Positions 18,667 to 28,433 of a stretch of 57,825 nt of DNA are shown here, in pieces (position 1 is the first letter of the stretch; each line of letters begins with the position of its first letter). Under the pieces are notes generated by a model, which ran no database searches, was not told the DNA's origin, and saw nothing but the letters and a program-made list of their open reading frames with translations. The DNA lies in the NCBI GenBank assembly GCA_021648725.1, contig JAKISF010000022.1, positions 1 through 57,825 on the forward strand. The letters are read 5' to 3'. Origin of the DNA: Bacteroidales bacterium. Its GTDB lineage: Bacteria; Bacteroidota; Bacteroidia; Bacteroidales; JAADGE01. Made by a program: the position numbers and the translations under genes.

Positions 18667-19455
18667 CTAAAAAATTGTAATATAAGTATCCTTGTGCCTT
18701 TTTTGAGAAACTTTTATTTGTCCGCAGGTTTCGGTGTTATAATCAAGAACAATCGGCTTTTCACCGTCAATATTTATGGTAATTGTTCCTTCCGTCGGAT
18801 ATGTACACATTCCGGAAGTTGCAAGGAACTCAACTTTCATTCCTTCAATTTCATACGAAAAATGTTGTCCTTTTCTGTTAACACCGTCTGCTCCTCCTAC
18901 AATTTCAATTTTGAACCCGTTAAGAATACTGAATACATAAGTAATATCTGCAGAATTATATATTACAGAAGTTCCGTCTGCATAAACAATTTTGAAATTT
19001 TCGGCAGCAATGCCTATATAAAATCCCAATAAGCCGGAAGACACCGTAAATGTCAATTTTCCCGAAACCGACTGTCCTTCAATAGAGTAGTTTATAAATT
19101 CAATTGTTAAAGATGCAGATGTTGTGTTTGCATCATAAACAGTTTCGTCTCCTGTTACTCTTATTGTTCCGTTTCGAGTAATTCCATAGTCATCAGTACA
19201 GTCAATCCATGTCAGTTCAAACCCGTTGTTTGTAATGACAGTATAATTAAACGAGCACGCATAGAACTGTTCTTTTATGGCTTTTCCTCCGCCGGTACCG
19301 CTGTTACCCAATGCAAATGCATCTGCCATAATATAACTTCCTCTTGCCGCATCTTCTGCCGATTGAGAATCTGCGTCATCTTTTTTACAAGAGTTTAATG
19401 TAAATAAAACTCCTGTAATTAAAAGGGTTGTTATTAAAAATAGTTTTTTCTTCAT
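18667..19455 (-). CDS. Lipoprotein of unknown function
   Basis: The 262-residue product has a type II signal peptide with the lipobox LNSC (cysteine at residue 23) followed by KKDDAD. The acidic residues after the cysteine fit the surface-export pattern described for Bacteroidota lipoproteins. The mature part is rich in T, S, G and beta-strand patterns (FTVSSGLLGFYIGI, GTITINIDGEKPIVLDY) and probably forms a beta-sandwich. No domain was recognised. It is the last gene of a five-gene minus-strand envelope cluster, 65 bp after the 109-residue protein gene, and may share its promoter. Confidence 0.75.
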   Translation of the reverse strand: MKKKLFLITTLLITGVLFTLNSCKKDDADSQSAEDAARGSYIMADAFALGNSGTGGGKAIKEQFYACSFNYTVITNNGFELTWIDCTDDYGITRNGTIRVTGDETVYDANTTSASLTIEFINYSIEGQSVSGKLTFTVSSGLLGFYIGIAAENFKIVYADGTSVIYNSADITYVFSILNGFKIEIVGGADGVNRKGQHFSYEIEGMKVEFLATSGMCTYPTEGTITINIDGEKPIVLDYNTETCGQIKVSQKRHKDTYITIF

Positions 19456-19520
19456 AGTGAATTAATTTTAATTTATAAACCGGTTAATAATAGTCTTTAA
19501 TAATACACAAATATAATTGT

Positions 19521-19850
19521 TTACCCTGAAATTAAAACATTAAGCATTTTATTTAAAATTTCTGCTTTTTGAAGAATAATATACACAATAGCTGCCGTAA
19601 AAAAAACAATTATTGCAAGTCTGATATTTGCGGCTTTTTTTTGTTTTTTTGTGTCGCCATGGTTATAAGAGCGGTTAAACTTTCCTTTAATTTCCGGCTT
19701 GTACTCTCCTTTTTGTAAAAGTTCTTTTTGTTCTTTATACTTATTAACTTTTTTCTCCAGTTCTTCTTTTCGTTTATCATAGTACAGAGGCTTGTATTCA
19801 AACCTGCTGTGGTTCGGCAATTTTATAAATTTCGGAAGTCGTAAAGCCAT
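19521..19850 (-). CDS. Small membrane-anchored protein with basic/coiled-coil N-terminus
   Basis: The 109-residue protein has a soluble, highly charged N-terminal region (residues 1-75, with the segment RFEYKPLYYDKRKEELEKK) and a single membrane helix at about 76-95 (IRLAIIVFFTAAIVYIILQ). I recall similar short proteins with a YxPxYYD segment near the N-terminus in other Bacteroidota, but no function is assigned to them. The inside-positive charge puts the N-terminus in the cytoplasm. It lies 23 bp after the DUF5723 gene on the same strand. Confidence 0.7.
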   Translation of the reverse strand: MALRLPKFIKLPNHSRFEYKPLYYDKRKEELEKKVNKYKEQKELLQKGEYKPEIKGKFNRSYNHGDTKKQKKAANIRLAIIVFFTAAIVYIILQKAEILNKMLNVLISG

Positions 19851-19873
19851 TTTAGTGTAATAAGTTTTAAAAA

Positions 19874-21349
19874 TTATTCAAGTAAGCCGATATCGTATTT
19901 GTTTCCGCAAAGTAAGAAGTTAACACCAAAACTTATATTTATTCTTTTTGTGTTTTTTATCCAGTTATCAGACATTTTGCTTTCGTTCATAACCCAAAAA
20001 GGGGCTGAAAAATTATCGGTTAAAAGATACATCTGAAACGGCCCGAGTTTATATGCTGCTCCCATTCCTATATTATTAGCCAACCCGTCCATTAAAGAAT
20101 AGCTGAACGTGTATGACCAGCCCCTAAAAAAGTTTGCATTTGCAGACAGTGTATATGATGAATATAATTTACTGTTTAAAATTGCTCCTTTATAAAGCAG
20201 TCCAAAATCTAACCAATCCGTGGCAATAACATTTGCTCCGATATAAATTTTTGTATTAAGACCTGTTGTATATGCAAGTTGTTCAACCGTTGGGTTAAAT
20301 ACTGTCATTAATGTGTCAACCATGTCGGCCATAATTGCACTGTCTAAACCGGCGGTTCCGCTTTGAACATCATTTAAGCTGCCTATGTATTTCCCTATAT
20401 CCAATCCTGAAAACACAAACTGTGCTCTTTGTGTAAGAATTGCAGGGTTCTTTTTCCATTTAATAAAGCCTAAATCAACAACAGACGCAGAAAATAAAAA
20501 CCGTTCGTTTAAAGTGTATTCAATTCCTAAGTCAAATGCTAAACCTCCGTTTCCGGGAAAAATTAAGCCGGAAATATTATTTGTAATATCATAAGGCTCA
20601 ACATTAACACCGGAAATTTGATTTGTTATTGAGTCATATTCAAAATTCCATGCAACCGGAGATGACGTTCTTATTTCAAAATCAGAGTCGAATGTCCAAT
20701 CATACATATCTTCATCTAACGTTGAGGTAAACCAGTCAATTTTCATTTGTTTGGTTTTAAAATTTGCATAACCGGACAGAACCTTTATTCTTCCTCCTAT
20801 GTTAAGGTTTCCGAAAAAGCTTTTTGAAAGACCTACAAATATTTCTCGGTGTGCCATAAAATTTTGTCCGAAATCAAAAGAAAGAGGAGTTCTGTCGGCT
20901 CTGTAATTACCTCTTCTCAGTTCTATCAATGCTTTTGGATATTCAAAACTTTCTGATATTTTATAGTTAATTCCGAATGTCACAAACATGTTGTTTTGTA
21001 GTGCCAACCCTAAATTAAGAATAGAAAAATCTGTTTCAAGACCTATATTGTTTTTGTTTGTCAGGGCTTTTTCTATTCCGTCTAAATCTATCATAAAGGA
21101 GTCCGGAGCTGACGGATGAATTTTAACCGCATCATTAATTGTAAATCCGGAATGTACTGTATTTAAAGAAAAATTCGGCAAAACCGGGATGTCAATAAAA
21201 AGCTTACAGTTTGCTTGTTTTGCCGGGTTTGTGTTCATGCTTTGCGGAAGATGCTTCATCCAGTACAATGTGTTGTCTTGTGCAAAATTTAAGCTTACGG
21301 TTGAAAAGAATAAGATGAAACTTATAATTATTTTATAAAATTTTTTCAT
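19874..21349 (-). CDS. DUF5723 family outer-membrane protein
   Basis: The 491-residue protein has a Sec signal peptide (cleavage likely after NFA at about residue 23). The mature start is typical of DUF5723: MNTNPAKQANCKLFIDIPVL. Alternating hydrophobic strands fill the rest, for example GLALQNNMFVTFGINYKI and GLAFDLGIEYTL, with a C-terminus like a beta-barrel. Family members are predicted outer-membrane barrels related to the PorP/FadL-like group; their role is not established. It is preceded by a lipoprotein gene 38 bp upstream and followed by the anchored 109-residue protein. Confidence 0.82.
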   Translation of the reverse strand: MKKFYKIIISFILFFSTVSLNFAQDNTLYWMKHLPQSMNTNPAKQANCKLFIDIPVLPNFSLNTVHSGFTINDAVKIHPSAPDSFMIDLDGIEKALTNKNNIGLETDFSILNLGLALQNNMFVTFGINYKISESFEYPKALIELRRGNYRADRTPLSFDFGQNFMAHREIFVGLSKSFFGNLNIGGRIKVLSGYANFKTKQMKIDWFTSTLDEDMYDWTFDSDFEIRTSSPVAWNFEYDSITNQISGVNVEPYDITNNISGLIFPGNGGLAFDLGIEYTLNERFLFSASVVDLGFIKWKKNPAILTQRAQFVFSGLDIGKYIGSLNDVQSGTAGLDSAIMADMVDTLMTVFNPTVEQLAYTTGLNTKIYIGANVIATDWLDFGLLYKGAILNSKLYSSYTLSANANFFRGWSYTFSYSLMDGLANNIGMGAAYKLGPFQMYLLTDNFSAPFWVMNESKMSDNWIKNTKRINISFGVNFLLCGNKYDIGLLE

Positions 21350-21387
21350 TGTTTTGTTTTAAAGAAAATTCAATTCTCGACTATTGT

Positions 21388-22623
21388 TTATTTTGTTGAC
21401 GCATCAAAATCTGCCTTTATTGCAATTTGAACCCCCATTTTATAGCCTCCTAATATTTTAACAAAAAGACCTGTGTTTGAGTTATATGAATTCAACTTTC
21501 CTGTGATAATCATTTTTGAAGCATGTGAGTTTTTTAAGAAGGAGACCCTTTCTTGGTCTAAAAATATTAAAATTTCACTTTCATTTGTAAAAGTAACAAT
21601 TCCTTGTGCATCTGTTTCTGCGGGCAGAAGGTGCCATCCTTCTTCTGTTACGGCAGGGTGTGAAATATCAGTAAAAACTGAATCAACAATGTTTCCTATT
21701 CCTCCTTGGTCTGTTGTGTCGGCAAAATATATTTGAGAATAGCCGTCAATGGGAAATCCGTTATCCAGTCTGATTTTTAGCGTTGCCGATTTAATTTGTT
21801 CATAGGTATCTCCGTCCCAGGCAAAATTCATTGTGTCAGACATAATAATTGTGTCAAGTCGAGCATCAAGCGGTAAGTCAATATCTACACTTATATTCAT
21901 CCTTTCATCTCCGGTTACGCCGAACGGAAGAACCTGAGGGTTATGACTTCCTGTTGATAAATAAAAAGATATAAATCTCGGAACCGGGGCAAAAACATCT
22001 GCTAATACAGGAATTGCTACGGTATCAATAATGATGACGGTATCTTTTCTCGTTCCTTGTACGGTCGGTGCCGGAATATTATACTCCGTATGGTCTGTGT
22101 GAGAAATTGCAAGTGTATCATAATTATAAAATGTAAGAGTATCCATTTTAAAATATGTTACAACCGGAATTTCATTTTCTATTATAAAGCTAAACTTCGG
22201 GTTATCAAAAAACAGCTTTCCGCTTAACATTCTGTCATATACTTTCATTTTAGAAGTGTCGGTAGTAAGTTGGTGTGTGTTAGCCGGCACACTATATCCT
22301 GCAGGTGCGGGATAAACAACCGTCGGGACGGGATACATCTCTCTCATTGTTAAGGAAACAAGGTTTTTATAATACATACGAATATGTATCAGGTCTGTAT
22401 CATCAACTTCAAGCCACAAAGAAGAATCATTTGCCGGTACAAAGTTTATTAAAGTTAATTCTGTATTAACAAGCGGAACTGCAATACTTCCTTCAAAATG
22501 CAAAGAATCGTTTTTCATTTTGCTGAGTTCGTCTAAAGAGAAGTTTTTTCTGCAAGAGTGCAAACTGATTAGGCTAATAATCAGAACACTTACAAAAGAA
22601 ATAATATAAAATTTATTTTTCAT
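21388..22623 (-). CDS. Lipoprotein of unknown function, beta-rich
   Basis: The 411-residue product has a type II signal peptide ending in the lipobox LHSC (cysteine at residue 24) followed by RKN. The mature protein is rich in T, D, V and P and looks like stacked beta-domains. It includes repeated short strands such as DSLHFEGSIAVPLVNTELTL and a C-terminal immunoglobulin-like pattern ending GVQIAIKADFDAS. No family was recognised. It lies 55 bp after the 919-residue protein gene and 38 bp before the DUF5723 gene, so a shared complex with that barrel is plausible. Confidence 0.75.
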   Translation of the reverse strand: MKNKFYIISFVSVLIISLISLHSCRKNFSLDELSKMKNDSLHFEGSIAVPLVNTELTLINFVPANDSSLWLEVDDTDLIHIRMYYKNLVSLTMREMYPVPTVVYPAPAGYSVPANTHQLTTDTSKMKVYDRMLSGKLFFDNPKFSFIIENEIPVVTYFKMDTLTFYNYDTLAISHTDHTEYNIPAPTVQGTRKDTVIIIDTVAIPVLADVFAPVPRFISFYLSTGSHNPQVLPFGVTGDERMNISVDIDLPLDARLDTIIMSDTMNFAWDGDTYEQIKSATLKIRLDNGFPIDGYSQIYFADTTDQGGIGNIVDSVFTDISHPAVTEEGWHLLPAETDAQGIVTFTNESEILIFLDQERVSFLKNSHASKMIITGKLNSYNSNTGLFVKILGGYKMGVQIAIKADFDASTK

Positions 22624-22678
22624 GATATTAAGGTTTAAAATGCCGGTTAAGCAGGTTATTATGCAAATTTAATACTTT

Positions 22679-25438
22679 TTATTTAATCTGGTATTTATAA
22701 AGATAATTATCCTTGTTCCCTACAATCAAAGAAAACTCATCGTCTTCATCAAATCTTGTTATACTGAACAGCCCGGAACCTATTAAGGGAAAGCCTTTAC
22801 AAAGTCTTCCTCGACTGTTTATTAAATATATTTTGTTTTTTGATCCGGTTCCGATTCTTATATCTTTATCGTCAAATTTATATATCGTAATATCGTTAAT
22901 TAAGTTTTCATCATAAGAATATGTAAAAATTCTTTTTTTATTAAGCCCGTTATAAACTTCTGTTTGGTTTTTATCAGTAAAAATATAATCCGGGATTTTA
23001 TCTCCGTTTATGTCTTTATATGAATAAAAATGCTCTTTTGAATAAGAATTGATTGTTTCTTTTTTTATTTTTCCGTTTTCGAAAATTGAATATACCGTTC
23101 CGGAAGGGTTTGTAACCGAAAAATGTGCTTTTGAGAGAGAATTATCCTGCGAAAAATATATGTCACTTTTTTCAGATAAGGGAATATTTGCCTCCGGACT
23201 GACTCTTTTTTCTCCCTTTCTGTTTAATATATAAAGTTTAGAGTTGTCTCTGAAAACAATATAATCTTTATCTTTATTTCTGAAATGCTTAATTTTTCCG
23301 GCAACAACATTTTCCGTTTTCTTAAAATTCCACCCTTCAATTATTTTTCCTTCTTTATTATACAGACTAACTTTTTTGTTTTTAGTTGCAACAAAAATGC
23401 GATAATTCTTATCTTGGTCGTAGTCAAAAATAGAAATCCCGTTTGTTGCGGGTGATTTTAATACAACAGGATATCCGTCTAACCAGTTGCCTTTTCTGTC
23501 GATACAATAAATTTTATTTTTTGTGTTAAATATCAATTGAAGTTTGTTATTCTCATAAAAATCAATCTGGTATATGTTGCTGATAATTCTTCCGTCCAAT
23601 TGTCTTGTCCAAATAATTTTTCCGTTTTTATCAATTAAGTAAATTTTGTCTGCAACGTCTTGGACTACAATTTCTTTTTCTAATGTGTTGTGATTCAGAA
23701 CAATCTGCGGCTTTGTTGCGATTAGGGTGTCTAACCTTACCTCCCAAACAGTTTCGGAAATTTGTTGTTTTTTTGCGTTTAATGACAGTTTTATTGTTGT
23801 GTAAATAGGATAAGAGTCTGAAATAAACTGAATTGCCGGCCCTTGAACAGAAATAAATTCTGTAGCATCTTTATCAAAAAGTTTCTTTTTATTTTTATTT
23901 AATATTTCCATTACTGCATTTTTTGAATGAAATAAATCAATATAAAAGAAAATATTTGATTGATCGGGAAAACTTTTAATAAGAGAATAGTTTTGAGATT
24001 TCCGTTTAAATGTTTTGTCTTTTTCATACGAATCAATTAAAGACTTCAAAGCATCGATATTTTCGCCGAAAACCATAAAGTCATTTATGAAAGTTACGTA
24101 TTCAGCATTAACATCTTTAAAAAAAACACCGAAATACATTTCCGGAAGGTTCTTTTCCGGGATTTTTTTTATCTTATATTCTTCTCCGTTGCTTGAATAT
24201 GTGTAATGATATGTTTTTGTATCTGTTTTTTTTTCTTCTGAGTCCGTTTTTATTAATTTGTTGAAAAAAATTTCTGCTTTTGTTTTGTTATTATATTTTA
24301 TAAAAATAAACCTGTTTTGTTTTGCTCCGGTTTTAGTATAGTCTTCATAAACAAATGAAATTTCATTTGAGGTAAGTTCATACAGAGTGTTTTCATCGTC
24401 TGTCAGGTTATATTTTTTATTAAACGAGGCAAGTTGTATTTGATGATTATTTAATTGCCTTATTCCTCCCAGATATTCTTCATATTTATATTTAAAATTA
24501 GAACCGCTTCCTATGTTTAATATTAAAAATGAAGATGTTTTTTCGGGTAATATTCCGATTGTTTTACTTTTCTTAGGGTTTACGTCTTTAAACAGGCTTA
24601 AATATTGCATTTCGGGCTTAAGGTTTGTATGTCCTGTTATTATTATTTCTTTTCGTTTAATTGTTAAATCAAAAGCGGACCAATCTGCAAACCTTTGAAG
24701 CAATAATATTTCGTCTTTAAAAGAGCTGTTTAAAGAATAGTTTATAAATTTAAAGAACATTTTATAATTAATGTATATTGTTGCATCATTTTGCCCGTTA
24801 TTTTCTTGATATAAACTTTTAAAATTATTGTCGGAAAAATATGATGCTCCGCTGTTTATGTTTTTTATTGCTTGTTGTATTAAAATCTCCGAACGACTTA
24901 ATAAAAAATAATCTTCATAAAAAGTATAAAAAACTTCAAACTTATTTGATTTGTATTTTTGATTATATATTTCTGCTCCCGCAAAACTTATTTTATTTAA
25001 TTTAGAATCTCCGACAAGGCTCAATATCGCATCGTTAAGTTCTTTTTTTTCTGTGTTTTTTCCGGAAAATCCTGTTGAGAATAAAAAATCTACATCTTTT
25101 TGACCGGAGAGATGTGCTGAAAAAATTACTGTTTTTTTATTGAGAAAGTTTTTAAACGTATTGTTTTTCCTTATTAAAGAGTCTATAAACAAAAAATCAC
25201 TTTTAAAGTTTTTTGTAAGTTCCAGGTTTGAAAGCAACCCTTCTATATCTTTATTTTTTGTTATTTTTTTAGTTAAATAGGAAAAATCTTCTGTTTCAAT
25301 AATAAAGGCTGCTTTGTTCGGAATTGCATTTATTAAAGGAGAAAGTTGTCGTTTTTCTTTACCGAAATAAACAGAAACAAAAAGGACTGCTGCAACAGCA
25401 ATTACGGAAACTACCAGAAGAGCTTTATTGTTAAACAT
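22679..25438 (-). CDS. Membrane-anchored DUF3352-like protein with C-terminal beta-propeller
   Basis: This 919-residue protein has one N-terminal membrane helix (residues 5-24) and then an exported region. Residues about 35-560 resemble DUF3352-type proteins: an early AIPNKAAFIIETEDF, repeated KAEIFFNKLI-like helices and VTFINDFMVFGENIDALKSLI. Residues about 600-919 contain repeated blades of the form IYLIDKNGKIIW, IYCIDRKGNWLDGYPV, VSLYNKEGKIIEGW, LYILNRKGEKR and IYLINSRGRLCKGFPL, as in PQQ- or FG-GAP-like propellers. It is the first of five envelope genes and lies 161 bp after dusB. A substrate- or partner-binding role at the cell surface or periplasm is inferred. Confidence 0.75.
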   Translation of the reverse strand: MFNNKALLVVSVIAVAAVLFVSVYFGKEKRQLSPLINAIPNKAAFIIETEDFSYLTKKITKNKDIEGLLSNLELTKNFKSDFLFIDSLIRKNNTFKNFLNKKTVIFSAHLSGQKDVDFLFSTGFSGKNTEKKELNDAILSLVGDSKLNKISFAGAEIYNQKYKSNKFEVFYTFYEDYFLLSRSEILIQQAIKNINSGASYFSDNNFKSLYQENNGQNDATIYINYKMFFKFINYSLNSSFKDEILLLQRFADWSAFDLTIKRKEIIITGHTNLKPEMQYLSLFKDVNPKKSKTIGILPEKTSSFLILNIGSGSNFKYKYEEYLGGIRQLNNHQIQLASFNKKYNLTDDENTLYELTSNEISFVYEDYTKTGAKQNRFIFIKYNNKTKAEIFFNKLIKTDSEEKKTDTKTYHYTYSSNGEEYKIKKIPEKNLPEMYFGVFFKDVNAEYVTFINDFMVFGENIDALKSLIDSYEKDKTFKRKSQNYSLIKSFPDQSNIFFYIDLFHSKNAVMEILNKNKKKLFDKDATEFISVQGPAIQFISDSYPIYTTIKLSLNAKKQQISETVWEVRLDTLIATKPQIVLNHNTLEKEIVVQDVADKIYLIDKNGKIIWTRQLDGRIISNIYQIDFYENNKLQLIFNTKNKIYCIDRKGNWLDGYPVVLKSPATNGISIFDYDQDKNYRIFVATKNKKVSLYNKEGKIIEGWNFKKTENVVAGKIKHFRNKDKDYIVFRDNSKLYILNRKGEKRVSPEANIPLSEKSDIYFSQDNSLSKAHFSVTNPSGTVYSIFENGKIKKETINSYSKEHFYSYKDINGDKIPDYIFTDKNQTEVYNGLNKKRIFTYSYDENLINDITIYKFDDKDIRIGTGSKNKIYLINSRGRLCKGFPLIGSGLFSITRFDEDDEFSLIVGNKDNYLYKYQIK

Positions 25439-25599
25439 TTTATTGTTTCAATTATGTGTTTGTTAAGATATTAACGGGATTATATAAAGCAATATTTTGG
25501 TTTTATGAAAGTATAAAACTATTAGCTTTTGCATATAATTAAACTTATAATTTATTACAAAAATAGCTTTTTTTCATAATTTACACACATCTTTATTAT

Positions 25600-26577
25600 T
25601 TAGTTTCCGTATCGTTTTCTTATTGTGTCTAAAATTTCATTAATTTCATTTTCATCCAAAGATGTCAGCAGTTTTAATCTTAGCTGTTTAAAATCTCTTA
25701 AGCCTTTAAAATATATGGCAAAATGTCTTCTCATTTCAAAAAAGCCTGTTCTGTTTCCTTTTATTTCTATTGATTTATGAAAATGATTTCGTGCAATTTC
25801 TACTTTTTCTTCGATTGTAGGTTCGGGTAAAGTTTCTCCGGTTTCTAAATAATGTCTTATTTCTTTAAAAATCCAAGGTTTGCCTATTGTTGCCCTTCCT
25901 ATCATTATACCGTCAACACCATAATTGTTAATTGCTTTTTGGGCATCTTCTCCCGAATTTATATCACCGTTTCCTATTATCGGAATTTTTATTCTGGGGT
26001 TATCTTTTACTTTTTTAATTAATGTCCAATCAGAAGCTCCTTTATAAAGTTGTGCTCTTGTTCTGCCGTGAATTGTTAATGCCTTTATTCCAGTATCTTG
26101 CAGTTCCTCGGCAATTTGATCTATAATAAGGCTCTCGCTGTCCCAGCCCAAGCGAGTTTTTACCGTAACCGGCAGTTTTACGGCATTAACAATTGCTTTT
26201 GTCATTTCAATCATTTTCGGAATATCTTGTAACATTCCGGCACCGGCACCTCTTGTTGCAATTTTTTTTACGGGACATCCGTAATTAATGTCAATTAAGT
26301 CGGGGTTTGCTTCTTCGGCAATTTTTGCAGCCTCAATCATTGCATCAATTCTGTGTCCGTATATTTGTATGCCTACAGGTCTTTCTTTCTCTTCAATCTG
26401 AAGTTTCTTTAAAGACTTGTCAATATTTCTTATTAATGCTTCGGAAGCAACGAATTCTGTATATAGAATGTCGGCACCGAATTCTTTGCAAACTTGCCTG
26501 AATGAACGATCGGTAATATCTTCCATAGGAGCAAGCAACAAAGGGAAATTGTTTATTTCAATATTGCCGATTTTCAT
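25600..26577 (-). CDS. dusB: tRNA-dihydrouridine synthase (DusB type)
   Basis: The 325-residue FMN enzyme reduces uridines in the tRNA D-loop to dihydrouridine. It begins with PLLLAPMEDITDRSFRQVCKEFGAD. The catalytic cysteine is in INYGCPVKKIATRGAGAGML. The family elements VTVKTRLGWD, IHGRTRAQLY, GNGDINSGEDA and GIMIGRATIGKPWIF follow. The AxMAGVTD-like start and C-terminal layout fit the DusB/NifR3 group best; the exact subgroup is less certain. It is followed by the envelope gene cluster and preceded by glyS, all on the minus strand. Confidence 0.92.
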   Translation of the reverse strand: MKIGNIEINNFPLLLAPMEDITDRSFRQVCKEFGADILYTEFVASEALIRNIDKSLKKLQIEEKERPVGIQIYGHRIDAMIEAAKIAEEANPDLIDINYGCPVKKIATRGAGAGMLQDIPKMIEMTKAIVNAVKLPVTVKTRLGWDSESLIIDQIAEELQDTGIKALTIHGRTRAQLYKGASDWTLIKKVKDNPRIKIPIIGNGDINSGEDAQKAINNYGVDGIMIGRATIGKPWIFKEIRHYLETGETLPEPTIEEKVEIARNHFHKSIEIKGNRTGFFEMRRHFAIYFKGLRDFKQLRLKLLTSLDENEINEILDTIRKRYGN

Positions 26578-26639
26578 TTGACAGTTGAATTACAAACCGC
26601 AGACAGTGCAATAATCTATGTCGGGGTATTGCGGAGTTT

Positions 26640-28193
26640 TTATGTAAGTTTTTTAAATAAATTTTTAAAGCTTACTTTTTCATCAATAACAGATGCAAGT
26701 TTGCTTGTTTCTATTCTTTCTTGCTTCATTGTGTCTCTATATCTTAGGGTTACGGTGTTATCTTCAAGTGTTTGGTGATCAACGGTAATGCAAAACGGTG
26801 TTCCTATGGCATCGTGTCTTCTGTATCTTTTTCCTATTGAATCTTTTTCTTCATATTGACAATTGAAATCATATTTTAATTCGTTTAATATTTCTCTTGC
26901 TTTTTTGGGCAAACCGTCTTTTTTTACTAAGGGTAAAATTGCTGCTTTAACAGGGGCCAATGCCGCCGGAATTTTTAATACTGTTCTGATTTCAATCTTT
27001 CCGTCTTCTTTTTCAATTTTTTCTTCTGTAAAAGAAGTTGCCAAAACCGATAAGAACATTCTGTCAACACCTATTGATGTTTCTATAACAAACGGAACAT
27101 AGGCTTTATTTAACTCCGAATCAAAGTATTGCAGTTTTTTTCCGGAAAACTTTTGGTGTTGAGATAAATCAAAATCTGTTCTGGAATGAATTCCTTCTAA
27201 TTCTTTAAAGCCGAAGGGAAAATTAAATTCAATATCTGTTGCTGCTTTTGCATAATGGGCTAAATTTTCGTGGTTGTGAAATCTGTAATTTTCTTCTCCC
27301 AAATTTAATGCTTTATGCCATTTTATTCGCTCTTCTCTCCAATAATCAAACCATTTGTCTTCTTCTCCCGGACGAATAAAAAATTGCATTTCCATTTGTT
27401 CAAATTCTCTCATGCGGAAAATAAATTGACGAGCAACTATTTCGTTTCTGAATGCCTTGCCTATTTGTGCAATTCCGAAAGGAAGCCTCATTCTTCCTGT
27501 TTTTTGAACATTCAAGTAATTTACAAAGATACCTTGTGCGGTTTCGGGTCTGAGATAAATAATATCGGCATCTTCACTGACAGAACCGAGTTTTGTGTCA
27601 AACATTAAATTAAACTGCCTTACATCAGTCCAGTTTTTACTTCCAGAAACCGGACAAGTAATTCCGTTATCAACAATGATTTGTTTAACATCGTTAAGAT
27701 CACTGTTTTCCATTGCCTTTTTAAAGCGGCCTAATATTTCATCAATCTTTTTTTGGCGGTCCAGGATTCTGCCGTTTGTTGAACGAAATTCTTCTTCATT
27801 AAAAGCATCTCCGAAGCGTTTTTTTGCTTTATCAACATCTTTATTGATTTTAATATTGATTTTTTCGACAAAATCTTCAATTAAAACATCAGCCCTGTAT
27901 CTTTTTTTAGAATCTTTATTATCGATTAAGGGATCATTAAACGCACCGACATGTCCTGATGCTTTCCAAACCATAGGGTGCATAAAAATTGCGGTATCAA
28001 TTCCTACAATATTTTCATGTAACTTTACCATTGAATCTAACCAATATTGCTTGATGTTATTTTTCAGTTCTGAACCATTTTGTCCATAGTCATAAACGGC
28101 ACTTAAGCCGTCGTATATTTCGCTTGACCGGAAAACAAAACCATATTCTTTTGCGTGTGCAATAACTTTCTTAAATTTATCTGTGTCTGCCAT
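26640..28193 (-). CDS. glyS: Glycyl-tRNA synthetase, dimeric class II type
   Basis: The 517-residue enzyme charges tRNA(Gly). It is the single-chain alpha2 type, not the alpha/beta tetramer. The N-terminal catalytic core shows FRSSEIYDGLSAVYDYG and the glycine-specific element SASGHVGAFNDP-like (here KASGHVGAFNDP). Class II motif 2 is GIAQIGKAFRNEI and motif 3 is ETSIGVDRMFLSVL. A C-terminal anticodon-binding domain (VKAAILPLVKKDG to the end) follows. Its start is set by the conserved N-terminal MADTDKFKKVIAHAKEYGF. Confidence 0.95.
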   Translation of the reverse strand: MADTDKFKKVIAHAKEYGFVFRSSEIYDGLSAVYDYGQNGSELKNNIKQYWLDSMVKLHENIVGIDTAIFMHPMVWKASGHVGAFNDPLIDNKDSKKRYRADVLIEDFVEKINIKINKDVDKAKKRFGDAFNEEEFRSTNGRILDRQKKIDEILGRFKKAMENSDLNDVKQIIVDNGITCPVSGSKNWTDVRQFNLMFDTKLGSVSEDADIIYLRPETAQGIFVNYLNVQKTGRMRLPFGIAQIGKAFRNEIVARQFIFRMREFEQMEMQFFIRPGEEDKWFDYWREERIKWHKALNLGEENYRFHNHENLAHYAKAATDIEFNFPFGFKELEGIHSRTDFDLSQHQKFSGKKLQYFDSELNKAYVPFVIETSIGVDRMFLSVLATSFTEEKIEKEDGKIEIRTVLKIPAALAPVKAAILPLVKKDGLPKKAREILNELKYDFNCQYEEKDSIGKRYRRHDAIGTPFCITVDHQTLEDNTVTLRYRDTMKQERIETSKLASVIDEKVSFKNLFKKLT

Positions 28194-28209
28194 TATAAAA
28201 ATTTTGCGA

Positions 28210-28240
28210 CAAATTTAAACATTATAAGTTGAAAGTAAAA
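28210..28240 (-). promoter_or_regulatory. Candidate promoter of glyS
   Basis: On the minus strand, taaatttg (28217 down to 28210) is a full match to the -7 consensus TAnnTTTG. A tttt tract stands at the -33 position with a 19-bp spacer. Transcription would start about 10 nt before the glyS ATG, which is short but seen in Bacteroidota. The match is short and in AT-rich DNA. Confidence 0.4.
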
Positions 28241-28377
28241 TGCCGGAAGTTAAAAACTGAGATTAATCCGGGAATTATAATATTGAAGGCAAATAAAACA
28301 AGGTTTTTTGTTAAAAAGCATTTATTTCATGCAAAGGGTGTAAAGTTTTAATGATTGTTAAAGGATAGGTTATAAAC

Positions 28378-28408
28378 TTTGAATATTGTAAAAAAAATAT
28401 TATTTTTA
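28378..28408 (+). promoter_or_regulatory. Candidate promoter of the lipoprotein/PH-like locus
   Basis: TTTG at 28378-28381, a 19-bp spacer and tattttta at 28401-28408 fit the Bacteroidota promoter layout except for the last base of the -7 element. It lies 25 bp before the start of the lipoprotein gene at 28434. Confidence 0.4.
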
Positions 28409-28433
28409 GGTTTTCATTTAAATTCAAGAAGTT

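Noticed and set aside
18667-25438. Type IX secretion or gliding operon
   Set aside because: None of the known core components (PorK/L/M/N, SprA-like) is recognisable; only general envelope families are present.
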